Origin: Salmonella enterica subsp. enterica serovar Choleraesuis
GTDB lineage: Bacteria; Pseudomonadota; Gammaproteobacteria; Enterobacterales; Enterobacteriaceae
Assembly: GCA_022846635.1 (NCBI GenBank)
Contig: AP025685.1
Location: forward strand, 4,092,001 to 4,156,000
Direction of reading: 5' to 3'
Length of the DNA: 64,000 nucleotides
Position numbers and translations under genes: made by a program. Positions 26,247 through 34,601 of the stretch are shown here, one piece after another. Position 1 is the stretch's first letter. Every line of letters starts with the position of its first letter. The notes beneath the pieces are model-generated. The model made no database searches. It had not been told where the DNA came from and saw nothing but the letters and a program-made list of their open reading frames with translations.

Positions 26247-29032
26247 TGCAATACCTCGCGAATCTGTTCGGCGCGAACCGGTAAATCCCGGAACCGGTGG
26301 CCGGTAGCGGCTGCGATGGCATTAACCAGCGCGGCAACCACCGGAATCATAACGACTTCCGCCATACCTTTCGGCGGATCTGTTTCGGAAAGAGCGGGCA
26401 GAATATCGCTGCTCTGCTGCCAGACCGCTACGTCGCTAGCGCGCGGCAGCCGGTAGCGGTTGAAGTTCCAGGTACCATTGCCTGGCCCGTCTTCGTATAG
26501 CGGCAGATATTCGTGCAATGCGTGGCCGATACCCATGGCCAGGCCGCCCTGAACCTGGCCGGAAACCAGCTCAGGCACGATAAGATTCCCGCATTCAATA
26601 ATGGAATGATGGTTAAGCAGCGTTACATCCCCGGTTGCCTTATCTACGGCAACTTCGGCCAGGGTCCCCATGGCGCTGTAGTAAGTCACCGCCGCGTTGT
26701 TACGTTGCATGGGTGGATACCACACCTGGCGGCGCAGCACCGGTTGATAGTCGCCTTCGCCATGACGCAGCGCCAGGCCATCCAGCGGCAATCGCCGCTC
26801 GCTATCGCCCAGTGGATAACTCGCCTCGGCCCATTGCCAGCGGTTAAACACATGCACAGTCGCGCCGGTCACTCCGCCCATCTGGTGAACTTTTTTAGCC
26901 AGGATATCCAGCGGAATCACCTGCATACCGGCGGCTGTCAGGCCGCCTTCTACCCAACGAGCATCCTCTATTCTTACCACCAGCGGTGCCGCCTGGCCGC
27001 CGCCGATACCATTGCGCCATATAGAGAGCGCCGCAGGCCAGACCCCCTGCTCGAATACCACCCGCGCCGCTTCTCGGGTGCTATGAGAGAAGTAAAATGC
27101 CGAGTTACTGGCGCTGGAAGGCGAGCAATAGCTCGGTGTCCATAACGGATTTTTTTCCAGCCTGTCCTGCTCCTGCTGGGCCATGGTGTAGGGGTCGCCG
27201 CTGCTCACCATCGGCAGCATTGACCAGTCGGTTACGGAAAAGTGGGCCTCATCGGCTGGTTGCCCAAGCCATTCGGCGCAAATCACCGACTGCGAGGTCG
27301 ACATACCGGTACCCATCTCGGCACCGCTATGATGCAGCACGACTTTGCCATCTGTGCTCAATTCCACCCTGGCAAATGAGGTCTCGGCCCCGGTGCCAAA
27401 GTCTTTTTGCACACAGCCAAAACCGATACCGTACAGCTTGCCCGGATTGCTGCTTTCGTATTCTGCTTTCCGCGCATCGCGGTTTTTCCACAAAGGGTGT
27501 TTTGCCGCCTGCTCCAGCACTTCATCGGCCCGAATAGCCCCGGCAGGAATCGCTCCCTGGGTATTTTTCATTCCTGATTTAAGAACATTGCGCAGGCGCA
27601 GATCGATAGGATCGATGTTGAGGATTTCAGCCATCTCATCGATCATCATTTCGGTGGCCGCCATACTTTGCAGGGTGCCGTAACCGCGCGCCGATCCGGC
27701 ATCTATTGCGCGGGAAGCCAGGCCAACTGAGGAGAGATCGCTCTTCGGGAAATAATAAATAGACTGCGCCGCCGTAGCGCCAACCATCACGACTGAAGGC
27801 GTGAAGTTGGAGCGCCCGCCGCCGTCGGCGGTCATTTCACCGTGCAGGCTCTGCAACATGCCGCTTTTTTTATCCACCGCTACCGTGTAATTGATATCGA
27901 AAGCGTGGCGTTTAAGAGAGCTTTGGAACTGCTCGTAACGGTCATTTGCCAGGCGTACCGGCAGACCATCGCCATAAAGCGCCGCCACCGCGCCGTAATA
28001 AGGGAAGTTAGTGTGATCTTTGGAGCCGTAACCAACCGTATAACACGGGTGCATAATCAGGCGTTTCACCCCGGCCTGGAACGGCGCAATCATGCCTGGC
28101 ATCGCCGCTGCCACTTCCTGCGGAGACTGGGTAGGGATAACCAAATGCAGAGTTTGCGAGGCGGCATCGTACCAGCCATTGGCGTTATCCGGCTCCAGAG
28201 CGGCGGTATCGATAGACTGAGTGGTATAGCGCCGCGACATCACCAGCCACTCTTCCGGCGGCTGTTTTAGCTCTCCGGCAATCCCAGCAGCATAGAACAT
28301 CCCCTCTTCATCCAGCTTCCCTCCCTCGCGACCTTCCGGCCATACCGGTAGATGTTTACGCATTCCGGTTGGGAAAATCGGGGTGTCTTTCAGGCTGGAG
28401 AAACGATCGTCTTCCCATGGGGTATCGCCCCCCACGCGCACATAGCGGAAAGTTCCCCACGGGTCGCGCTCCAGCGGCCCAGTCTGCTGGCCAAAGCGTA
28501 CCACTTCATCGTGAAATTTAAGCTTGTCTTTCGCCAGCCGGAAACGAGCAAAGTCGTGATAGATAAGAATGGCGACCGCGTGCCCCAGATAGGCCGGCGT
28601 CTGCCCTTCTGGCAACAGCATATCTGGCCCATAAAACTCCGGAAACGCCAGCCCGTCGCGCTTAAGATCGGCAGCGGTAACCAGCCGGTCGGGCTGCAAA
28701 TCATCGCCTAACAAAGAGAGATCCAGCCCGGTGAACAGCGCATCGGCCCGGGTGGCGCGCAGCATAAAGGCATGGGCCTGGCGCTGCGGCCAGTGGGGCA
28801 TATCAGCAGCCCGGATATCCCTGGCAAATACCTTTTGCCCCATAGCCTTAGCCCGGCCATCGATACGGAAACGGATACGTTTGTGCTTTGCGTCCCAGGC
28901 AGGGGACTGAAGAATACGTTGCTCAAACAGCGCCGCATAGGCTCGGCTGTAGAGGGGTGCCAGGTAAACAGATACGCCGGCGATGAGGGTACCGGTAATA
29001 AACCGCCGTCGCGACGGATTGAAATTGCTCAT
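26243..29032 (-). CDS. Molybdopterin-binding aldehyde dehydrogenase large subunit (IorB/AldH type)
   Basis: A 929-residue exported Mo-hydroxylase catalytic subunit. It has a Tat signal (SRRRFITGTLIAG at residues 7-19). Two molybdopterin-binding halves follow, with blocks such as GYGSKDHTNFPYYGA, HHSGAEMGTGMSTSQSV (typical Moco loop) and PPKGMAEVVMIPVV, the last holding the expected catalytic Glu. The ATG at 29032 has AAGGA and is chosen over a start six codons upstream. The set likely oxidises an aldehyde in the periplasm and passes electrons through 2Fe-2S and haem c to quinone. The substrate is unknown. Confidence 0.88.
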   Translation of the reverse strand: MSNFNPSRRRFITGTLIAGVSVYLAPLYSRAYAALFEQRILQSPAWDAKHKRIRFRIDGRAKAMGQKVFARDIRAADMPHWPQRQAHAFMLRATRADALFTGLDLSLLGDDLQPDRLVTAADLKRDGLAFPEFYGPDMLLPEGQTPAYLGHAVAILIYHDFARFRLAKDKLKFHDEVVRFGQQTGPLERDPWGTFRYVRVGGDTPWEDDRFSSLKDTPIFPTGMRKHLPVWPEGREGGKLDEEGMFYAAGIAGELKQPPEEWLVMSRRYTTQSIDTAALEPDNANGWYDAASQTLHLVIPTQSPQEVAAAMPGMIAPFQAGVKRLIMHPCYTVGYGSKDHTNFPYYGAVAALYGDGLPVRLANDRYEQFQSSLKRHAFDINYTVAVDKKSGMLQSLHGEMTADGGGRSNFTPSVVMVGATAAQSIYYFPKSDLSSVGLASRAIDAGSARGYGTLQSMAATEMMIDEMAEILNIDPIDLRLRNVLKSGMKNTQGAIPAGAIRADEVLEQAAKHPLWKNRDARKAEYESSNPGKLYGIGFGCVQKDFGTGAETSFARVELSTDGKVVLHHSGAEMGTGMSTSQSVICAEWLGQPADEAHFSVTDWSMLPMVSSGDPYTMAQQEQDRLEKNPLWTPSYCSPSSASNSAFYFSHSTREAARVVFEQGVWPAALSIWRNGIGGGQAAPLVVRIEDARWVEGGLTAAGMQVIPLDILAKKVHQMGGVTGATVHVFNRWQWAEASYPLGDSERRLPLDGLALRHGEGDYQPVLRRQVWYPPMQRNNAAVTYYSAMGTLAEVAVDKATGDVTLLNHHSIIECGNLIVPELVSGQVQGGLAMGIGHALHEYLPLYEDGPGNGTWNFNRYRLPRASDVAVWQQSSDILPALSETDPPKGMAEVVMIPVVAALVNAIAAATGHRFRDLPVRAEQIREVLQ

Positions 29033-29540
29033 ATTTATTCCTTTGCCCATTACTTGTTATTTTTTGAGATTTCAAAGCTATTCCAGAGCTAACTTTGTGC
29101 GCCACGGTCGCCCGCAATGCGCGCGCAAGGGCATGACGCTACAAGCGGCAATGTTGCGCAATATAATAATTATTGTTGCGCAACTATAAGGTTTTTGTGT
29201 GTATAAAGAAATGGAAATTGCTAAGGCTCGGTAAGCAAGTAGCAGCCTGATGCCTGCGGAAAATAATAACTAACCCATTAAAATCAGCTAATTGATGCTA
29301 AAACTAAATCATTGCATATCCATTGCCTGATAATAGTTATTAGATACAGTTGCGCAAAAGCCTGGTATGAGTAACTCAGAGTTGATTCAGCGCATGTGTT
29401 AACAGCATTGATCGGCCAGGGCTGCGGCGTATCACAAAGCGTGCGGGAATGGTCGGATAAAACGGCGGGGAGAAATATCGGGCGAATGGCGACCGCCTCA
29501 TCTGCGTAATAGCTCGGAGGCGGATATATTCAAAACGCTA
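29033..29540 (-). promoter_or_regulatory. Control region of aldehyde dehydrogenase operon with three TTGCGCAA palindromes
   Basis: A 508-bp spacer without a gene. TTGCGCAA occurs at 29154-29161, 29176-29183 (extended to GTTGCGCAAC) and 29350-29357. The first two are 22 bp apart centre to centre, two helical turns. They are candidate operator sites for an unknown dimeric regulator. No regulator gene is next to the operon. Confidence 0.55.
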
Positions 29541-29942
29541 TCAATAGAAAATCTGACTGTTGAGCGCTCTTTTGATTTTGCCCTGATCGTTAGTAATCAG
29601 AACATAGTAACCAGCCATATAGGTCCAGTGGCTATCGGCATCTGGCGCTGGCAGGTGGCGAATGCTCCAGTTATCAATCTGATACTCTTTGGTGCGGAAA
29701 ATATCTGGTACCACATCGCCGATTTTGTAGCGTTTCGGATCGTTATAAAACTCAGAAACGTCGTACTCGCTGGCCGCATCCTTCGCCTGGGCCTTGTTAC
29801 CCTGGGTGGCGTTGGCATTGGCAGCAGGAGCTGAGGCCGAAGCAGCAGGCATAGGTGCGGCCAATGCGGCTGTAGGCATTAAAGCAGGCGCGCCTCCGAC
29901 TAACAACAATGCGGAAAATGCCGCAGCTTTAACTTTATTCAT
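29541..29942 (-). CDS. RcnB-family periplasmic protein
   Basis: A 133-residue exported protein. A signal peptide of about 28 residues ends ALAAP, followed by an Ala/Ser/Asn-rich linker. The conserved RcnB domain follows, with YKIGDVVPDIFRTKEYQI, WSIRHLPAPDADSHWTYMAGYYVLI and IKRALNSQIFY. E. coli RcnB takes part in periplasmic nickel/cobalt balance with RcnA, but no rcnA is nearby. ATG at 29942 chosen over the upstream Met because it gives a proper signal peptide. It could also be one of the several RcnB-like proteins of unknown role. Confidence 0.78.
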   Translation of the reverse strand: MNKVKAAAFSALLLVGGAPALMPTAALAAPMPAASASAPAANANATQGNKAQAKDAASEYDVSEFYNDPKRYKIGDVVPDIFRTKEYQIDNWSIRHLPAPDADSHWTYMAGYYVLITNDQGKIKRALNSQIFY

Positions 29943-30106
29943 AATCACTCCCATCATGGACTAACAAAATACCGGGCTAATAGACAACAAAAACCGCTAA
30001 CTGCACAGTGCTATTTGCCAGTTGTTACAAAAGAATCCTCTTAATTATCTCTCGCCTTCTTCCCTGAGCCTCATTAAAACGGTGGCCCTTTTTCAGGCCA
30101 CTGCCA

Positions 30107-31105
30107 CTATTTCTTATTTAGATCATCAATTAACGTCTGGTTAAACCGCTCGGGGATCTCCATCTGCGGTGCATGCCCCATTCCGTCGAACTCAATAAGC
30201 TTTGCCCTAGGAATACGCCGAGCGGTCTCTTTGCCTAACACTTCATAATGGCCAATACGCGCTTTTACCTCTGCCGGTGCGATATCACTGCCAATGGCGG
30301 TGGTGTCTTTGGTGCCGATAAGCAGCGTTGTAGGTACCTTAAGCAGCGGCAGTTCATAGTAGACCGGTTGGGTGAAAATCATGTCGTAGATTAACGCCGA
30401 GTTCCAGGCAACTTTTTTATGGCCCGGCCCGCTATTTAACCCCGCCAGCATATCAACCCACTGGTCATACTCTGGCTTCCAGCGTCCGACATAGTAGGTC
30501 TGCTGCTCATATTTTTTAATTCCCGCCGCATTGAGCTTCAGCTCCCGCTGATACCACTGGTCAACGGTACGATAAGGTACTCCCAGCGCTTTCCAGTCTT
30601 CGAGACCAATAGGGTTTACCAGCACCAGCTTCTCGGTTTGCTGCGGATACATCAGGGCATAGCGGCTGGCAAGCATCCCGCCGGTCGAATGGCCGACAAT
30701 GACGGCTTGGGTAATGCCAAGGCTTTGCAATAACTGGTGGGTATTGGTCGCTAACTGCTGAAAGGTATATTGATAATTATCGGGTTTGGTAGAGGTACAA
30801 AAACCTATCTGATCCGGAGCAATAACTCTGAAACCTGCGGCGCTGAGCGCTTTGATGGTTGAAGTCCAGGTCACGGCGCAAAAGTTCTTACCGTGCATGA
30901 GCACGACGGTACGACCATTCGCCTGTTTGGGCCTAACATCCAGATACCCCATATTCAGCTGCTGCTGTTGAGAGTTAAAGCTGAAATGCTCTACCGGCCA
31001 TGGCATCGGAAAACCTTCAAGATGCTCGCCATAGCTCTGTGCCCACGCCGTATTCAGCGCTAGCATGCTCCCAAGTACTATGCCCGCCAGACGTTTTCCC
31101 ACCAT
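30107..31105 (-). CDS. Exported alpha/beta-hydrolase
   Basis: A 332-residue protein with a signal peptide (residues about 1-23, ending NTAWA) and an alpha/beta-hydrolase domain. VLMHGKNFCAVTW is the oxyanion region. GHSTGGMLASRYALMYP holds the nucleophile Ser. LLIGTKDTTAIG carries the likely acid residue, and GMGHAPQMEIPERFNQ holds the catalytic His. The ATG at 31105 has AGGTGG six bases away; the nine-codon longer reading begins with TTG and is less likely. It is probably a periplasmic esterase or lactonase of unknown substrate. Confidence 0.85.
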   Translation of the reverse strand: MVGKRLAGIVLGSMLALNTAWAQSYGEHLEGFPMPWPVEHFSFNSQQQQLNMGYLDVRPKQANGRTVVLMHGKNFCAVTWTSTIKALSAAGFRVIAPDQIGFCTSTKPDNYQYTFQQLATNTHQLLQSLGITQAVIVGHSTGGMLASRYALMYPQQTEKLVLVNPIGLEDWKALGVPYRTVDQWYQRELKLNAAGIKKYEQQTYYVGRWKPEYDQWVDMLAGLNSGPGHKKVAWNSALIYDMIFTQPVYYELPLLKVPTTLLIGTKDTTAIGSDIAPAEVKARIGHYEVLGKETARRIPRAKLIEFDGMGHAPQMEIPERFNQTLIDDLNKK

Positions 31106-31132
31106 TTCCAGCCACCTATGTGTTAATAGCAA

Positions 31133-32052
31133 AGCCTCAAGAATAGCCTGGATGGGGGCGGTTGACCGCAGAAACGGTGGTAATTATGGCTTTAATGCCT
31201 ATCAGGATGCCGCGAAAGTAACGAACTTAGATACTAAGAATATCTACGTTTAAACATTAAGATATCTGAAGCCCAAAATGGGTATGACGCAGTCGGGTTT
31301 CGATCTGAATAATTAAAAATCACGGCTCAATAAATCGAGTGTTACCGACATAAAAACGATCTTACCGGAGAGTCTTTCTGATAGATGACATGCCATAATT
31401 TGCGGAAAATTTTCTAAAGGCTCATCAAGGTATTTCTCAGCCGTTGCTCACTCCAGCCTCCAGAAGTTTTTACTTCACATCTACGGCTTATGCTGCCTGA
31501 AAATAAAATAGCTACCGAATAAAATAAAAACTACCGACATCAACGATATTTTATTCTGCCAAACAAGATAATCTGCCACTCAATTAGATAGTCACTTAAT
31601 AACTATATCTTTCGACGCTGAACTGTACTTATCTAAAAAATATCATTCACTCGCCATAACGCTAATTTTCAGGCTATGACCCACTCTGATAATCGCTTAC
31701 CTTTTATAACCGAAAACAAATTTAACCATAAATAACAACACATTACTTTCATCACTCATTCCAAATCCAGTTAACATACAAATAAACCATCGATATGATT
31801 TCAGCATTTATATAATTAAATCGTTATATTCAATAGCTTTAAAAGCCTTTCACCACGCCAGGCTAATCAAAAGCTTTACCACTTAATTCATTGACAGGAA
31901 AATCATCAAAGCTATACATTGTGACGAATTAAAAAATTACCGTCACTACCCTGCCAGTCACTATTAAATTAACGACACCACCCACAATCTGGCTTATTAA
32001 TTGTTTTCACTTACAGCACTTCACCTGCAAGTAAAACAGATAAGGATATACC
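31133..32052. other. Long AT-rich intergenic region
   Basis: About 920 bp with no credible gene between the divergent hydrolase and AraC regulator genes. The strongly AT-rich composition, especially 31500-32000, suggests H-NS binding and horizontally acquired DNA. I saw no ORF with a ribosome site, no tRNA and no long repeat. Confidence 0.5.
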
Positions 32053-32484
32053 ATGAAAAACAGCCACATACCTGAAAGCACCGTGGAAGATGTTATTTTG
32101 TGGATCGAAGATAATATCCACGAAAACTTATCACTGGATAAAATATCCCGCCACGTTGGATACTCTAAATGGCATTTCCAGCGTCTCTTTCATTACTATA
32201 CCGGAGAGGCAATAGCCGAATTTATTCGCAAAAAGAAACTCTACCTGGCAATGCGCGAACTTAAAGATAGCGAAACATCCATTATCACCATCGCGCTAAA
32301 TTATAGTTTCAACTCTCACCAATCATTTAGCCGCGCATTTCGGACTAACTTTGGCTGCACGCCCTCTCTATGCAGATCCAGACGTTCGCAAAAAATCGCT
32401 TCGCTTAATGGGCCCGAGCTGTGCCGGGCCTGCCTGGAGATGTATACCGGGAAACAGCAGCTCCCGATTCGCCAGGCGGGATAA
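32053..32484 (+). CDS. AraC-family regulator, MarA/SoxS/TetD-like
   Basis: A 143-residue protein made almost only of the two helix-turn-helix motifs of MarA-type regulators. Motif 1 is ENLSLDKISRHVGYSKWHFQRLF and motif 2 is SIITIALNYSFNSHQSFSRAF. There is no separate ligand domain, so activity would be set by synthesis level. A C-terminal extension of about 30 residues beyond the usual MarA end contains a CRACLEMY motif. It has a good AAGGA upstream. It is convergent with a second AraC gene, and the long AT-rich leader suggests silencing. Targets may overlap the mar/sox/rob regulon, but that is inference. Confidence 0.85.
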   Translation: MKNSHIPESTVEDVILWIEDNIHENLSLDKISRHVGYSKWHFQRLFHYYTGEAIAEFIRKKKLYLAMRELKDSETSIITIALNYSFNSHQSFSRAFRTNFGCTPSLCRSRRSQKIASLNGPELCRACLEMYTGKQQLPIRQAG

Positions 32485-32538
32485 TACCGTAGCGGCACAT
32501 CGGGAGTATGCATAGAACTACTTACACCAGCGGACGGT

Positions 32539-32958
32539 TTAGTCAGCCAAAATATTGCGGATGACAACTTCGACATCCAACGGCTCGACCAGCTTATCCT
32601 GATAATCCTGCGGTGCCTGCCGATAAGCGGTAGGTGCCGCGCCGAAGCAGCGCTTAAAGGTGCGGTTAAACGAACTCGCGTCATCAAAACCAAAACGAAT
32701 ATAAACATCTTTGACGCTCAACGACGGATCGTTCAGCAAACGCGCGGCCTCTGTCATCTTGCGCAATCGAATGTAGGTCATTAATGCCACGCCAGAGTAT
32801 TTTTTAAACTGACGCTGGGTATACCACTTGGAATAACCCCATTTTGCAGTCACCCCGTCAGCGCAAAGGGGATTATGCAGGTTACTTTCAATCCAATTGA
32901 AAATGCCTTCGGTCATATTTCTGACAAAGACTTCTCTTGCTAACTGAGTCTGCGACAT
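32539..32958 (-). CDS. AraC-family regulator, second MarA-like protein
   Basis: A 139-residue two-HTH regulator. Motif 1 is PLCADGVTAKWGYSKWYTQRQFKKY and motif 2 is SVKDVYIRFGFDDASSFNRTFKR with the usual C-terminal GAAPTAYRQ. The length and lack of a ligand domain again resemble MarA/SoxS/RamA. It faces the other AraC gene tail to tail, 54 bp apart. The two proteins differ clearly, so they are not a recent duplication. Confidence 0.85.
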   Translation of the reverse strand: MSQTQLAREVFVRNMTEGIFNWIESNLHNPLCADGVTAKWGYSKWYTQRQFKKYSGVALMTYIRLRKMTEAARLLNDPSLSVKDVYIRFGFDDASSFNRTFKRCFGAAPTAYRQAPQDYQDKLVEPLDVEVVIRNILAD

Positions 32959-33365
32959 CTCAATCTCTCAATACACGTTTCCATAGAATGCTGCTGGCCG
33001 CACGATAGTTATCGACATCACGTCACACGTGAAACATTTCTGAAGGCATGGTCGGGACTTTTGCCCGAGACAGTCATGAAACAGACCGGAGGTGAATACC
33101 TGAATATGCCGGACAAGGCTGAATCGATAACAGTGCGGCATGGGAAGTTAAGCACACTGAAGAAATGGCGGCAACGCACGATGCGGATAACAGACAAAAT
33201 ATTCTAAATATTTACATTCAAAGACAGCTGGGGCGAGTAAATCCCAGACTTCACCTGCCGCGATAAAGAATTTATCGGACAAATTTAGCCGAATATTGGT
33301 CACTATTGGCAACTAACGTCCATGCTTAGTATTCCACTAACTCATGAGTCAGCGAGGCACTCTCC
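32959..33365. other. Intergenic stretch, nothing recognised
   Basis: A 407-bp divergent spacer between an AraC gene and a DUF305 gene. No ORF, repeat or RNA gene recognised. Confidence 0.4.
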
Positions 33366-33716
33366 ATGAAATATACCCTGATAATGGCCGCCCTATTCAC
33401 CGCCACCTGTACCTTTACCGCTCAGGCAATGGATAAAGAGGCGTCCACTCCGATGCAGCAGGAGTATCAGCAGCAAATGAGCGCCATGCACGAGAGTATG
33501 ATGTCGGGCATGATGGATACCAATCCCGACCGCGCCTTTGCCCGCAGCATGCTGGCCCACCATATTGGCGCGGTAGAGATGGCGAAAACCGAGCTAAAAT
33601 ACGGCAAAGATCCACAAATGCGCCAGCTGGCGGCCAATATTATTGAGGCCCAGCAAAAAGAAATAACGCAAATGAAGGCCTGGATTGCCGCTCACCCGGA
33701 CAAGCCTGCGCATTAA
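33366..33716 (+). CDS. Exported DUF305 protein, possible copper-binding
   Basis: A 116-residue protein with a signal peptide (ends AQAMDKEAS) and a Met/His-rich helical DUF305 domain. SAMHESMMSGMMDTNPDRAFARSMLAHHIGAVEMAKTEL has the hallmark MxxHHxxAxxMA pattern. Such periplasmic proteins are often found with copper-handling genes and can bind metal through Met and His. No copper genes are adjacent here, so the link to copper is from the family only. Confidence 0.82.
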   Translation: MKYTLIMAALFTATCTFTAQAMDKEASTPMQQEYQQQMSAMHESMMSGMMDTNPDRAFARSMLAHHIGAVEMAKTELKYGKDPQMRQLAANIIEAQQKEITQMKAWIAAHPDKPAH

Positions 33717-33738
33717 TTTCTAACCACAGACGCCGTGA

Positions 33739-34311
33739 TTAAATTGATGGCTCAGAAATACACTCGCCTCGCCGCACGGCCTCTAGCAGCCCCTGACGTA
33801 CCTGAGTGGTAGCCAGCTGCTCCACCATCCACGGACTGAACAGGAACGGGGCATTATCAATACTGGTGAATAAGGCCGGCAACGCAATCCAATGGTAATC
33901 CATGACTTCATCAGGCTGCGGTTTGGGGCTATCCAGCGTCCTGGCAACAAATACCGGGCAGAACTCATTTTCGACAATGCCGCTACAGTCGGTTGCCCGG
34001 TAGCGGAAGGTGGGATGTAACAGCTCTGGCGTTTCAATCCCCATACCCAGCTCATGCTCCACCCGACGTGCCACGGCCAGGCGTAATGCTTCCCCCGGCT
34101 GCGGGTGGCCGCATACAGAGTTACTCCAGATACCAGGCCAGGCAACTTTAGTTATCGCCCGACGGGTCAGCAGCATCTCACCGCTGCCATTTAGCAAATA
34201 ACAGGAAAACGCCAGATGATAAGGCGTATCCCTATGATGTACCGTTTCCTTACTCTGGGTTCCTACCGGCTTGTCATCGTCGCCCAATAACACCACCTGT
34301 TCCTGAGACAT
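33739..34311 (-). CDS. idi: Isopentenyl-diphosphate delta-isomerase (type 1)
   Basis: A 190-residue Nudix-fold enzyme that interconverts isopentenyl and dimethylallyl diphosphate. Catalytic Cys lies in WSNSVCGHPQPGE, with the metal-binding Nudix-like helix ALRLAVARRVEHELGM following. The catalytic Glu is in VENEFCPVF. Length and N-terminus (MSQEQVVLLGDDDKPVGTQ) match the enteric Idi group. The ATG at 34311 was preferred to a start five codons upstream. It is convergent with the DUF305 gene and divergent from nikA. Confidence 0.94.
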   Translation of the reverse strand: MSQEQVVLLGDDDKPVGTQSKETVHHRDTPYHLAFSCYLLNGSGEMLLTRRAITKVAWPGIWSNSVCGHPQPGEALRLAVARRVEHELGMGIETPELLHPTFRYRATDCSGIVENEFCPVFVARTLDSPKPQPDEVMDYHWIALPALFTSIDNAPFLFSPWMVEQLATTQVRQGLLEAVRRGECISEPSI

Positions 34312-34528
34312 CACCCCACCTCTCATTAGTTTTATTCTTTATCTTTTAATTATTATGTGCCGAATTACCTTACCTGAATCGCGCATCATATCTTAGTTGC
34401 TTTATTTACCGCGCGGCCAGAAGTGTGGAGCTTTAAGCGCTTATAACCCGCAGCCATAAAGCCTGATTTACGGTAATTCGATCGACCGCACATTCTCCTT
34501 TTAAGGTAATCACTATTACCCCTAACGA

Positions 34529-34542
34529 TTGATGTAACGCAA
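34529..34542 (+). promoter_or_regulatory. Possible FNR site upstream of nikA
   Basis: TTGATgtaaCGCAA matches the FNR consensus TTGATnnnnATCAA at 8 of 10 positions. nik operons are FNR-activated in E. coli, and the site lies just upstream of the NikR operator. Confidence 0.5.
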
Positions 34543-34549
34543 AACCACG

Positions 34550-34577
34550 ATATGAGCATTTTATAAAATCATCATAC
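34550..34577 (+). promoter_or_regulatory. NikR operator
   Basis: ATATGA-N16-TCATAC matches the NikR operator GTATGA-N16-TCATAC with one mismatch and the exact spacing. It lies 25 bp before the nikA start, so nickel-loaded NikR, encoded at the end of this operon, would repress it. Confidence 0.85.
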
Positions 34578-34601
34578 TTTTCTCGTCACCGAAATATTCT
34601 C

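Noticed and set aside
25671..26456. A 261-codon plus-strand open frame across the 2Fe-2S subunit gene
   Set aside because: Antisense to two well-supported genes with cluster motifs; no family match.
31106..31132. Longer start of the exported hydrolase
   Set aside because: It begins with TTG, and the ATG at 31105 has a well-spaced ribosome site and a clean signal peptide.
34312..34601. A small gene in the idi-nikA spacer
   Set aside because: The 290-bp spacer holds the NikR operator and possible FNR site but no supported ORF.
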